Below, piece after piece: positions 10,571 to 23,316 of a DNA stretch of 64,000 nucleotides. The stretch is from Mesodorylaimus sp. YZB2_4 (taxonomy: Eukaryota; Nematoda; Enoplea; Dorylaimida; Dorylaimidae): positions 124,001-188,000 of the forward strand of contig JASANH010000846.1 in the NCBI GenBank assembly GCA_030248295.1, written 5' to 3'. Under the pieces are notes generated by a model. The model saw only the letters and a program-made list of their open reading frames with translations, did not search any database and was not told the origin of the DNA. The translations under genes were made by a program, and so were the position numbers. Numbering within the stretch: position 1 is the stretch's first letter; every line of letters begins with the position of its first letter.

Positions 10571-12718
10571 AAGCAGAATTGCGACCATGGTAGCTGCTGT
10601 AGAATACTGCATGCAAATGAAGGACTGGTTAGACTTATCAATATCACTACATTGTCCCCTCTCCAGATACGCAAACGTCCCCGTATGCCTACATAATACA
10701 CATACAAAACTGCGTGCGAAAACAAATCACGAAGACTGGACGAGTTCGGCACCATGAGAACGGATTAAGTCGAGCACTCTGAGCGAACTGTGATGTCGCG
10801 CAGTGGTAACGGCGCCGGCAGGCTGTACCGCTCTGAATCAATACCACTGGGACCGAATGGCTGCCACTCCAACCGTCTGACCCGCTGCCGAACTAGTCTT
10901 GGAATCAGACCGGAAAGCTAAGAAACGTAAGCAAAACATTTGAAACCGAGGCATTGGCAAACCCGCCCAAAACAAGCACGCCGCCACCACGCAATGTGAA
11001 TGCTCGAACCGTCGGAACTGAGAAACAGTGAGCCGGACATTATCAAAATCTCGAAAGGTCCGTATGGCGAGAGATCTACATATACCCCTGATGAGCCCGT
11101 TGTAACAGCTCCTTCTCCTGGTGTGATAGGAAGTCGCCATCCATAGGAGGACGCCAAAAGGCTGGGAATTCGCCAAATCACTCTCGTCGGGTCCCGGTAA
11201 AGGTGGAAGAGTCCTAGCCACGTCAGGGATTGTTACAGGCGCTCCAGGGACCCAACCCGGTCGTAAATGCCGTTGACCACTCTGCATCGCCTCGCGTGCC
11301 AACGCCAACCTTGTACGGTGATCCACGACACGTGCACGATGAGAAGATGCGCCAGGGCCGCCTTCCATGCGTGAACTTCGACCTTCGAGTGTTAATAACA
11401 ACAGAAAAATTCGATTATGACCGTCACTGAAAGAAGAAGGTCGTCTTCCAATTCTGCCATAGCAACTATGATATTTTTCTTCTTTGACCGAATCAATATC
11501 ACTACAGCGTGACTGGCCCAACGATGGTTGGTGATCGTTGTCGCGTGATGTGCGGGGATGAAATAAAGTAATCGTCTTCGAAGATAGTAGGATAAGAAAG
11601 GTGCTGGTCCATTCTATTCAGATGTACAGTAGCTGCCTCAAATACGGAACAAGAAATCACCACGGCACACCGCTGATAGCTGATCCCGTAAGTGATCTAG
11701 AGATCGCTCGAGCGGTTTGTGATGTGCCCTCAACGTTGTTGAACAGTGTCTCGCACAATTAGTGTTCGTGTGTACCGATCTCAGTCCAGGATACCTGCGC
11801 ACGGTCAGGCACAACTTGAGACCCTCTGCAGTCCAGCCAAGTGGCCGTAATCTCCAGAGCGAATATTCGACAATGGTCATTTTGCATGGACGGATTCGAT
11901 CTTCGCTCATCCATAAAACTGCGAGGACCAACCCCAACCCCACCACCCAATTTATCAAGGATCAGCAGACTTGCTGACTGGAGCAGAGATGCCTATAACC
12001 TATTTTCTTTGAGAATATACACGCCCTCCACGTTACCGCATAGGCCGCGTGTACATTCTTAAAAACAGATAGTAGTTATCCTAGCCAGTCATCACCTTCA
12101 CATTTGCGAGTTCCGCCTATATGTTCCCCATCAGCTGAGGCCGTATTCCAGAAACTTGAAGGAAACTTCGAGGTAAAAAGAAAATTTTCCTTCAAGGCCA
12201 CTGTAACTTTTCTTCGAACTCAAAGATCTCTCGTAGTCCGACAGAACTTTCCAGAGACTTGACTTTGAAAGAGAACGCTGGCCTAGGAAGTAAGTCCTGC
12301 AGACTGGATTGCCTGAGTGTCTGAGGTCACACAGGAGGAAATGGAGGCTGAACAGTCGGAAGAAGATGATGTACGCTGGTCACTCATTTTTGTCGCTAAC
12401 TGTATATTTGAATGAGCATGCTGTGCCTTGGTCCTAACTAGTTTGTAGCAAAACTGGAAAACTGTCGGGGCGTCTAGCTAAGCGCCGGAGGCATCGGAAC
12501 TTCTTATGCCTCTCCTTACATTTATACAGAAAAAGCAGCTCCTGCTTCTGCTCGTTTCCTGGCTGCCATGGCTGCTTATTGCAGTGGCTGAGAAGACTAG
12601 CCATTGCTCGCCACAGTATGCATCGCCTGGTCTAAAAGTTTCTGGTCTGTGATTTTATTGCAGAGAAAAAACAATTTTATTGCGCCCCATACTAGTACAT
12701 GTGTCAAACAATGACACA
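10571..12718. other. Stretch without a recognisable gene
   Basis: The longest open frame, 227 codons on the minus strand ending at 10838, shows no domain, no signal peptide and no splice partner I can support. It may be chance or a decayed gene. I see nothing else of note. Confidence 0.5.
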
Positions 12719-14591
12719 CTACAAAAAGTCGAACATGGACTTTGTGTATCGTTCATTAACGAACGAAATAGGAAGGCCTTCTTTCGTTGAGACCGTGGCC
12801 TGGTGTTCGAGAATGCGATCAGGTATATCCAACGTCTGGTCACTCCTCGGGACTACACACTCCATTTCCCAACCGTAGGGTAATGGGCGCCAGAGAAAAT
12901 TGACCGAGTAGGTCTGACGGAATGGTTGGAACGGGGCCACCACCTTACCGAATGGAATGTTGGTTGTGTCCAAGGCCTCGTTCATCTCGGGCGTCAATCG
13001 ATCGGACACGTACCAGTTATCAGCCACTGATAACACCTTATCACCACAACTCAATTGCACACTCCGATATCGCACTGTCTCATTGGGCTTGGCACGAAGT
13101 AGTGATTGAGCCAGTGGTGGTGGAGCCGGGTCCTGCCCGACACCCATTTGTGTCGCCACCACTTTCGGCACGGAGGCCAGTTTATGATCGCGGCACCATT
13201 TCTCCAAGGTCATAGTAGCACTACTACTCGCCAGTAAGTCTCCGTTCAAGGTTTGCAGGAGTGCCTCGGCAGTCAATGCTTTTCGACCTACAGCATGGGG
13301 GCAGTCATCGACCTGATTCCCTGTGTTTCCTTCTTCTCTCCTCACACGCACATTAACTTTTGTCACCCGCAAGCCGTCAAAGGTCGATGGAGGAAGGGGG
13401 TCCTTGGAGCCCTGCAATACGCCAATGTCTTGCGAAGCTATGCACGTGTAAAATACGAAGGTTTGTGGGTCGGGCTGGCTTGGTGCCACTTGCAAGGAGA
13501 TGGTGAAGTTGTATGGCGACGACAGGTCGGAGGTAAGGGCGGCTGTGTCGTTGACCAAGTCAGAGTATTGGTAAGTGATGGGAGCTGTGCCCTGAAGAGG
13601 AGATGGGTTGTCAAGGGCGGCAAAGCACTGCGCTTTTACACAGGTGAATAGACTAATCGTACGTGCCTCAGCATGGCAGAAAGCAGCGTGGCTTTCCTCC
13701 TTATGTCCCCCCGCCTGAATGCGATCTCTCCTGATGCAGCTACGCCTGGCAGGCGCAGGAGAGTGCGAGTGACCAAAATCGGTGGGGCAAAAACTCCGAC
13801 TGTAGCAAGGCGAAGTCTTGCGACTATACCTGCGACTGAAACATCAACGCAAGGGGTTTCCAGCCAGGGGGAGATAAATAATTCTCTTTGACTAGCCATG
13901 GGCTTCCACGCAGTGAGGTTACGCCAAATATTCCCTCCCCTTCCCCCTGGTGACCAATGCTAAAAGATAAACAGGCCTTTGCAAGAAAAGTGTGCCTCTT
14001 ATCAATTTCTTGAGGTATCTGGGATAAATATCACACTTATCGCTGTGATAAAAGGGCGATTAAGTCGAAATGGTCTTGGCATAAGCCACATGTGAAATAT
14101 TTGCACATTTGACCAATATCAGGATATTAGATTCGATCTACAATAGCCCCATCGAATGCCCCTCCTCAGGTTGTTCCACACAGTATTTTCTAATCGTAAG
14201 AGGTGCGCAGCACCACAGTAGGCTTGGATATCCTAATCTGCACCGTCCACCTGTCAGTCGTAGCTCGCCCTAGGACAAGGGAAGACAAAACGAGAACTCA
14301 CGCTGCGAAGGAACAAGGCAGCGCACAATGGCCTCCTCCTGCACCAGGCTAACAGACACCCCGATCCTTCTCCCATCCACTTACCCTTTGGTACAACTTT
14401 ATCCACCTGACCGCATAGGGGGCCGTGCACTGCAATGCTACACTGTGCCCCTGGAGTACATCCAAACTGATATCCCTCCTGGACCCATTCACACTCGGTA
14501 CCACTAGTTGCTGGTCGTCGCATCGATTCACAGCACCATAGACCGAGAGTGACCATACTCCCAGAATGTACACGAGTCCGTACATGGTCAT
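12719..14591 (-). CDS. Secreted protein with Ig-like domain and bacterial-type chorismate-lyase-like domain
   Basis: Two-exon model: 14591-14385 and 13591-12719, phase 0, 359 aa. Exon 1 encodes a signal peptide (MTMYGLVYILGVWSLSVYG) and the start of an Ig-like fold (GHSVALQC...VRWIKLYQR). The donor is AGG|GTAAGT. Exon 2, after an acceptor with a good pyrimidine tract (CATCTCCTCTTCAG), continues the Ig fold with NFTISLQV, FVFYTCIAS and VTKVNVRV, which supports the join. From about residue 165 the protein reads like a bacterial UbiC/UTRA-superfamily (chorismate-lyase-fold) protein: LQTLNGDLLASSSATMTLEKW, then VQLSCGDKVLSVADNWYVS, RLTPEMNEALDTT, IPFGKVV, ILEHQATV and VNERYT. No hydrophobic anchor follows, so it is probably secreted. 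The intron carries a repeat at 13740-13920. An alternative short splice path (14340-14190) would end in a stop and drop the C-terminal domain; I think it less likely. The function is unknown; I do not claim lyase activity. Confidence 0.72.
13740..13920 (+). repeat. Interspersed repeat copy within intron
   Basis: It contains GGTGGGGCAAAAACTCCGACT, the motif CTGAAACATCAACGCAAGGG, and a tail with ATTCTCTTTGACTAGCCATGG. The same order of blocks appears at 44290-44450 and, more weakly, at 37604-37740 and 34815-34915. It lies inside the intron of the Ig/chorismate-lyase-like gene. The family is not one I can name. Confidence 0.7.
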
Positions 14592-15352
14592 GACGCAAGC
14601 ATTCATTGACGATGTCAACCCAGTCTTCACCGACACGCATTGGCAGTCTCCGCTGCATCCACTCTTATATCCAACACCCACGCCATTTGTACTCGCTCGC
14701 ATTCGCACAGCGCGCGTGATTAGTTGAACGAGTGCAGTAGGTACAAGCAGACAGGCTCTTGAATGAGTTGGTGGAAGAGGATGCGCAGACCGGTTGCTTA
14801 CAAGACCTATTGACAGTACAATCGATATTTTTGGCGCGACACACCGCTCCATGTTGACTTTAGACACATTGTGTACTCACCTAAGCAAACAACCTGACCC
14901 TTATCACAGGCTCACACCAATTGACGTCAGCTTTTTTCCACAGCCGCAACACGCCTAGCTTCCCCAACACCTGCCCATCGCGAGTTTTTCTTCCATCTCT
15001 TTACCATTAGCCATTTCAAAATGAGGGACCTACGATATCTGCAAGGTCGTCCTTACCAGAAGGCACGTTACTCAATAGTGGGCGGTGCCTATTCTGGGAG
15101 TGGCAGACTATGTTTAGCCATCTCTGACAACGGGCTAGTGTCATGGGTTTTATGTCGTAAATTTCCATTTCCAAACATTCCGCACAAAATTGTCTTACTG
15201 ATGAAAATAAGATTATGAAAATTGAAGTAAAAGCCCCCTACATAGGATACATAAGGGCGTCAATGAAACAAGAAATCACAAAAAACTGAAGAAAACCTAA
15301 AAAGCGCCTCAACGTTTCATATACGCCGAAATGGCATGACTCCAAAAACATA
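14592..15352. other. Gene-free interval
   Basis: Presumed promoter and 5' UTR of the minus-strand secreted-protein gene at the left, and the 3' flank of FANCI at the right. Short frames here have no domain support. Confidence 0.5.
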
Positions 15353-18300
15353 CTAATACTCGACAGACTGCTTCTTTCGTTTGATCTTTTTCGCCCCCTC
15401 CCCATTTTCCGCTTTCCTTTTATTCGACTTGGCCACCACAGCCATTTCTTCTTGCATTTCTTCGCCACGAGCCACCTGAAAACTACGCGTTTAAAAACAT
15501 GTGGACTCTAAATGCCAAAATTACTAACCATGTTTTCTTCGACTTCCCCATGATCAGTCTCCCCGTCGCCATTGTTGGCCGCCATGTGCGCTTTCTCCAG
15601 CTTTTTGTAATTGATACGAAAATCTCGATTATGGCCCAAATATACCCGCTTAATCAATGTCTTGTCCTTGCATTTTCCGCTCAAATTGACAAGCCATTTC
15701 TCAAACATTTCCAGCGCGAACACCAAATCAGCTACGTCCTTGCTTTCTTTCAAGGCCTGTTTCGCCAAAACAGCATTTTGTTTTTTGTTTTTCCCAGTCG
15801 ATATTGATTCATCCGCATTACACTAAAAAGAAATCACTCATTGAGGACGTCCAACCAGACTTATGCTCCCTTACTTTAGTGATACTGATAAAGCTATCAA
15901 CCGCCTGAGCCAAATTGCTCCCCAAAAAATTTGCCAGATCGACAAATTTGGCCGTCACTGTTCCAAATTTGCTTTGGTGTAATACTGTGTACTAAAAAGA
16001 AGCAAGATGCAGATACCGCACACTCCCAAATACATTGCTTGGATAAAAGACACTCCCTCTTGGAGGGAGACACAAAAAATGTGGACAGTGCTCTTAGATC
16101 GGAAACAATGGCAAAATTTTCGGATCTTTTTAAATGTTTTGCTTCTCCAGAACCTTGACGCTTCTTAAAAATAGAACTTTTTTACACGGCTATGACAATT
16201 TCCGGAACCAACCGCAGACCCTCAGACACATGTCCATACATTCTATGTTGGCCCTACTCTGATCATTTCAGGTAAAAATGAGCCCCATCCTGTCCCATAT
16301 TTTGAGGGGTCATATATTTGGAAATACATGAAAAAACTTACATAGCGCGTGAGAGCCATACAGCTGTCGTAAAAACCACGAAGTAATTTTATAGTCATCG
16401 AGATATGCGCACTGGGTAACGACGATCGAATCAGCTCCAACCACACTTCCGCTAAAGCCTTCAAATGACTGCATACGACATTCTCCAACTTCTCATTCGG
16501 ACTCCAATCCGTATCTTCAAGCATAAAAGTATTAAAACGTTTAATCAACAATCTCGCACGCCCTACCTTTTCTGCCTTTTGCAAACATCAAATCGCGCCG
16601 CAAATAATCGACTATGAAGGCGCACTCATCGCGCCATTCGTCCAACATTGGGAAAAACGTACTCGCGATCGAACAAACCGTCCTGATTGAAACACTAGAA
16701 TACACAACTTTCGGCTCCGAAGTATCGTCGCTCTATAAACATCATGTAGCAAGAGTCAATTATTTCCAACTGATATCTCAATAAATCAAACACTTACCGG
16801 GTTTAAATTACCAGACTGAGAACGTATATTAGACGCCAGCACGAGGGCCAAACCAACGTTTGTATTCATACGTCGTTCCAAGCAAAACAGTAATTGCCAC
16901 AAAGCTTTCGCTACCGCAGCATCTTCTGAAAAGAACATCAATGATGCAAAAGAAGGAACAGAAGCAATGAAAGCTTACTGATAGTTAGCTCTCGGCATAA
17001 CTCCAACATAAAGTCGTAGGCTGCTTTGAGTTGATCCGCTTTCGGTGACAGATGTTGCAAAATCGCATCGATTAATCGAATCAACGTTAGTAAATGGCGT
17101 GGAGATAATTCGTCTGTTAGGTCATCATCGTCAGCCTCTTCTTCCTGCTCAGCTCCGACTCGACGACGACCAGGTGGCGCTTCTGACCGTTTCACGATCA
17201 AGTCTTTCAATTGACGCTAAAAAGGAAGCAGTTAGCTAAGCACCATTCACATGCAAATCAGTACCTGAAACGTCCTTCCGTACGAGGCTAATTGTTCATT
17301 GTACTGCTGAATCGACGTGATCTGACTGGCGTCCATTGCGTTGCCTGATAAAAATTTCACGTAGAAATGAAAGAGACACCCGAGAATGGATTCGACATAC
17401 TCCAAATTTGTATGGCTTCTTCGAATTTATTTGCGAACTGAAGCTCCACGACGTCAACAACCGAGACAATAATTTCCAATGCGACGAGTTTAAGAGGCTT
17501 TAATTTGGCTCGCTTCATTTCCACCACAACGCTCGCATCGTCCGCATAATACTGATGCATCAATCTTAAAACACCAAAATTCATTTACTGCGCCTGTCAA
17601 ATTCAACCATAACTTACGCTGAAATTTTGCAAATAGTTTCGAACGATTTTGACGAGTCAGCTTTTCGATGAGACGACATGTTCTTGATGGTGGCTAACAT
17701 CGTATCAAAAATCCAGCGGACAAAGAAGTCATCACTGCGCATTGCAGCCAAGGCTTCTCTTCGCATCGGAGATTGATCTCGCAGCAAATGAGTCGCTACG
17801 TCCAACAAACAGGACAAATCCACAGCCGACACACCAACGCTGTCAACGGGTTCGGAAATGCCAGACGCTTTGGGCTTTTGAGAGCTAATACCAGCTGGGC
17901 CCGCTGCAACTGCCGCCTTCTTTCCTTTCTTTTTGGTCGCATCTCTCACAGTTTCCTACAAAAAAACATCATGATGAATAATTTTAGACAACGCGTTGAG
18001 CAATTACTTACTTCCAGCTTCCGCCACAGATCATGCAAGCAAAGTACAATATCGGCAGTTTCTTTCCTCAAAAGAGAACACTAATCTTCAAAGGCCGCAA
18101 AAAAGACCAACTAGCGAACGTACTTGAAATCGAAAAATGTTAATCGAAATCCAATCAACGCTTCCAACGTCGATAACAAAACTTTAGCTAATTTCAAGTT
18201 TTTCTCGCCACTTGCAGTCGCTGAGAAATCCGTCGTTTTGTCCTATAAGGCCATATCCGTCTTCACTAACACACACTCATGACTGAATATGCACTTACCA

Positions 18301-21300
18301 AGGCAAAGTCTTCCTGATCCATTTCGGAAACGCGATTTGCTAAGTTTCCCAATACTTGCTGAACGTTCGCCACCACAAGATAGTTAAAATACAATTGGTT
18401 GTTCTCGGCAGAAATATCTGCATCATTTTCAGCTGCGTCCGCTCTCTTTTTGTCATCTTCGGCCTGCTTCAGAATCTTGGTAATAGCGTAAATTAGCCAG
18501 CCCTAAAAATTCTATTGTCACCCCACATTGTTCCTGACGAAAAATTCAACACCAGCTTACAAAAGCTTCCATCGTTGTGACATCATCAACCGTCTCCTTG
18601 ACGCATTGATTCAATTTGAATGGCGGAACCGTGTCCTGGCCTTGTTCCAAGTACGTTTGAAGATGACGATACAGCAAATCCAAAACTGGTTGCAGCGTGA
18701 CAACGTTTCGGCGAACCACCGATAGTAGACCCTATGAGTAAAGAGCCCCATCTGTGTCTGGCCCTTGCAAGCCGAAAGGTTCACTAATGTAGGGAAGTGG
18801 TCTAGCTACCAACATGCTATGGTGCTTCGTGGTTTTCCGAAAAGGGGGCCGAGATTTCACCAAAAATCATTGGGTCCTAATAGGTTACCCACCCTGTTTC
18901 GGATATTCCTTGCAAGGGTAATTACTAGACACTGAATTGCTTACGTAATACAGTTTCTCTTTAACCTCTGCTTCTTGGTTCAAAATGCGTTTGAGACATC
19001 CGATTACTTCAAAGCATAACCTTTGGTAACTGGCTCGTTGTGGATCCGCATTCAAATCGGAAAGCGACTGGAAACAAAAAACTGTTATTAAAAACCTCCG
19101 CGCTAGGAGCAAGAGCAGTTTCTACCTGGCTACCGAATGTCGGAAAACTATGACAATAAATCGATTGTTGCTGACTGCCGACAGGTTTAAAATTATTCAT
19201 TATTTTGAAATGCTTCAAAAATAGAAGGAAGCCACCAGCAGCAGTTTTCTTTCCGTCAAGTCGTCTAAAACCAATTTTATAAAAAATAAATCGTCTAAAA
19301 TAAAAACGTAAACACACAAGTGTGCAAATACCTCGTGAATAAGGTTTTTTTCAAGGCCCAAATAAAGGCATCGCGTAATTTTGATCTCTGCTTGATAATT
19401 GGCAATAGAGCCTTCAAGAATGGAACAGCAATGTCAGATGACAACGTCGGAATGGCCACATCGAAAAGATTAGCCAATTTGTCTTCGTATGCAAAAAAAG
19501 CCGACGGTCCTCGACAGACCAAACCGGTTAGCACTTCTAAAAAGATACTTTCGTTATACCAACTACAAACTGTAAGGGGACCTAAGAAGCACGACGAACC
19601 AATGAAAAACAAAGGAGCGTTCCGGGCACTATTAGACGATGGAATTATGATCAGATCTAACACTCGTTTTAAAACGAGTTTACGCATTTCGAGATTATAC
19701 TAAAATAAAAACCTGCATTAAGACGAGTAATATTCCTAAAAACCCTACTTACTGCCGCAAAACACTTGTAAATTATAGATTTTCCAAGCTCGCAGGCGTT
19801 ATATCCAGCAGAATTTGGTGTCTCGGCAGTAAGTTTCCCACTTCCAAGAACGACTAATTTCGGCAAATGAATGTCGAGAAGCAAGAATCCCAATTCGCGC
19901 AGGCCAATCAAAGCGTACTCCCATCCGAAACCAACTTCGCTAAAAAGAAATCCGCTTTACTCGCGCATTGGAATGGGTAGGGGAACCCACAGGCCTGCCT
20001 GGATACGCCGGGTTTTTATGAGTTACCAAGAACATTATTCCTTCACAACATTGCCATACCATACTATGATCATTGATCATACACGACGATGGTTGATGCA
20101 AGCCAAATTTTCGACTACCGTTCACTCATGATCCTGCGCGTGTGCTGTTCCTAGTTGTTACCTGAGCCTTTGCCTATGTATTACGATTATAGGTATGTCA
20201 ATTGGGGACACTTTAAACCTGAATAAGCCCATACAGGGCCATACAAGAAGCAGAAAATGATGTTCCCTGATTTTTCCAGGTTTTTTTGAGGCAATCATTT
20301 GAATTCCGCCTTCGTTATTTTTACGCTACCGCAGTACTACCAGACCGATTTCGACTGATTTGTTGATTGCCCGCATGACCAACAAGTGCATAGAAAAGGC
20401 AGAAAATTCACTATTTGAACCCTCAAAATGCAATCTCTCTCAAAGTTTCCCCTGGCTTTAGCAAAAAAATTGCCATTTTTAGCTTTCCCAGATTTCCCAC
20501 CCTTGTACGTATGAACCCTGCCATACCTCATTTCCGTCAGCTCTTTAGTAAGACTGTCAAAGTTGACTTCAGTCTTCAAGTGCGATCGTATCCAAGACGA
20601 TTTTGCTTTCTTCTCCACAAGTTTCAGATACTGCAAAATAGTTGCCTTGGCAATATCGAGGCACTGAAAATATACAGCATTATGATACGATTGAGCATCC
20701 TACTGTACTCCGAAAAGTAATCACTTGTTCCTTCAGACGAGCGTTAACTTCCGTCATCGCCAATAACAATCCGAAATGAAATTGTACCAGCAAATCATTA
20801 CTCTTTCCCTACAAAGATTTGGAATTGATCAGCCTGCTAGATCCAAAATACTCGCATGATCATACCTTCAATGTGTTTAAAACAACGCGACCCATTTCGT
20901 GGTTTATCTTTGCGCCGTGCATGATATGAAGAATGACCAAGCCTTCGCACCGTTTCAGAGCTTCCCATTCATTCGCTGATGGACCTGAGTCAGCTCCGCT
21001 AACACAAACTCCAACGTCAATAAAAACCTGAAGCGGCAATGGACATCGACTACTTACTTTCCAAAATTCTCTCGATCGCTATTTGTAAAGAACTCGCATA
21101 TTCCACTAAGCGCCAATGTCCTGTCATCTACCTAAAAAGCGCTGCAAGATTCAACTTATCGTACATCAGATTTTAAACGTACTTCTGTCGTTAAAGCCAG
21201 AAGCTCGTAGACGACATTTGGAAGTCTTGAGAGATCGATTTTCGGAAAAAGGCCAAGCGCCTTTCTTGTTGCCCACAGTCTTTCCGAAGCGCTTAGCTCG

Positions 21301-22972
21301 GCATCTCTAATAATGAAAACCCAAATAAAAACGAAAAGCCAATGACGAATGGTCGCTTACTTTAATGCCATCATGATATGCTCGACCGAAGTGGGATGCC
21401 ACACAACGGCATTGTCCTTCCCAGCGTCTTCACAGTCGTTTTCAGGCTGACAAAATTCTTTTAAAAATTTTGCTTTTAGCTGCGACTCGGTCGCTTCGCC
21501 ATCCGAAGAGCCATCGTTTTTGGCCAACGTTAACAACAGCTTCGGGAACACGTCGATGTATCTAAAACCTTCTCATCATTGCCGACTGGTTTAATAAACG
21601 ATTTATAAGTGTCTCAAACCTTGAACTGACATTTTTGTCTAGCCCTCGTTCAAAAGCCCTTTTATAATCACGCAACAGATCCAAGATATCCGACGTTTTG
21701 AGAAAATCAATCTAAAAAAATTAACATTTTTTGACTGAAACTTGCACTTTGAGGTTTTTTTACTGTCGCACAAGATCACGTCTTCTTCAACGTACTGTAG
21801 GCCAGCTCGTGTAGGATATATGTGAATCTATTCACAACAGCAAGCCAGCCTCAGCCCAGAGATACTGCTCGAGCAGCAAGCACAGAAGTCTCGCGCAGGA
21901 TCATGCATGTATTTGTTTCGAAGTTTCTTCGGCCTCCTTACCTCTGAGAAAAGCAGAAGCAGTATTCCGGATTCAACGTGCCGGTCCAAACGAAAGTCGC
22001 GAAGAGCTTCAATCAGAATTCGCGTCAGTTTTTTCCGTTTCACTTGACTTGCTGGACTGTCCGACAAGAGTCCTGCAAAACATCTGACGTAGAATCATTG
22101 GAACTCACGATCAATGCACACACAAACAACGAGAAAGGCTTATCCTAGCTCTGACTAGGAGGCCTAAGGGTAAGACTCATATTCGGGCTTCTTTTAATTT
22201 TGTATTGCGGCCTAGGACGAAAACGAAGAAAGATCTTAGATGAGCACTGCGAGCAGATGGCAACTAAAGTATTAGTCATTCTGTTCTACACCCGCATGTA
22301 AAGCATTTAAATTAGAAGGGGATGACGCATGGGTAATACTGGTCCACAAAAGAGAGTTCATCATGGCTTATGTCAATTGTCAGGCCTGATTCGCCACCTA
22401 TTAGGTCCTTATTTTTTGATACTAGGAAACCTGATCCGTTTGGGTTGTGGCGCTCCGGATAAAAAGTCGTAAAATGTCAAAATTTCATGTTTTCCGACCG
22501 ACATTTTGCCTAAGGTATCTGATGAGAAAATGAATATTTTTTGCTTCCGAGGGGCTTCTGACATCTAAAAAACTACATTATACATTATGTGGCCTGCCTA
22601 TCGTAACCCCAGAGAAAAACTAGTCGCGGCAGAATTAGAATATTGCATGTATCCTAGTTTAGTCGATCAACTTACATACCAACGAAAATGATCTTCGTCA
22701 ACGGAATCAACTGCTGCTCGTCGTGTGTGGCAACAAATTCCACCGCTTGCAAAATCTAAAAACCATAAAGCGGTAGAGTATTTATTAATACCAATTCATC
22801 TTATCGTATGAAAATTAGCATCAGTCAGGGGATAGAATAGGCTCACCTTCGCTTCCTCCGTCGATGAAATCAAACTTTGGATTTCTTTCTCGTTTTCGTG
22901 GCTGCCGTACATTGGCGCTGGGAAAGACAATATCTTCTGGATCCACTTTGTCAGTTCGGGTCTTGAAGTCAT
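15353..22972 (-). CDS. FANCI: FANCI, Fanconi anaemia ID-complex subunit
   Basis: A many-exon gene on the minus strand, from ATG 22972 (MTSRPELTKWIQKIL) to TAG 15353. It has twenty or more short exons with mostly 45-70 nt introns and a longer intron at about 22075-22677. Matches to vertebrate FANCI run in order. The segment KTAAGGFLLFLKHFKIM near 19250 matches SAVAGFLLLLKNFKVL. VADLVFALEMFEKWLVNLS near 15730 matches the conserved C-terminal block, followed by NRDFRI. The last exon (about 15475-15353) ends in a basic tail (NKRKAENGEGAKKIKRKKQ), as in vertebrates. FANCI pairs with FANCD2, and the monoubiquitinated clamp directs interstrand-crosslink repair in the nucleus. Introns near 18730-18900 and 19930-20330 are longer and may hold inserted DNA. 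Individual exon edges are approximate; the identity is firm from the C-terminal half. Confidence 0.88.
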
Positions 22973-23316
22973 TCTTTTCTTTTAAAAATGTATTCAATTA
23001 TTTGAATTTGAATTTTGATAAAGCGTAGAAGGGAGACAACGCAGAGGGAAAGACAAAATTTAATAAATGGCGGGAACACACACCAGTAATTTCCTATCGC
23101 AACATGCAAATGTTGTCTGCAAAAGGCGGGAAGTTCGGCGAATCGATATTTGTCGTAGCAGTTAGCACTAGCAGATTCGCCACCCTAGAAATTGTTTCTG
23201 TTCCTTGCTTAACTTTTTTCTGTCTCTCATATCCGGGTCTTCGATCAGAAATAAATCGTGTAAACCGACGACAATCGTTGGCTCTATTTTGAAATTTGTT
23301 TGGTTACAATTTTAGG
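22973..23316. promoter_or_regulatory. Shared divergent promoter of FANCI and SNRNP27
   Basis: Only 344 bp separate the FANCI start codon (minus) from the SNRNP27 start codon (plus). The interval must hold both 5' UTRs and probably one bidirectional core promoter. I see no TATA box. Confidence 0.55.

Noticed and set aside
10838-11521. 227-codon minus-strand open frame
   Set aside because: No domain, signal peptide, conserved motif or exon partner; composition resembles a chance frame in stop-poor DNA.
14190-14384. Short alternative 3' exons giving a truncated Ig protein ending SYD
   Set aside because: It needs a 32-nt intron and loses the second Ig cysteine; splicing to 13591 restores FVFYTCIAS and the rest of the Ig fold.
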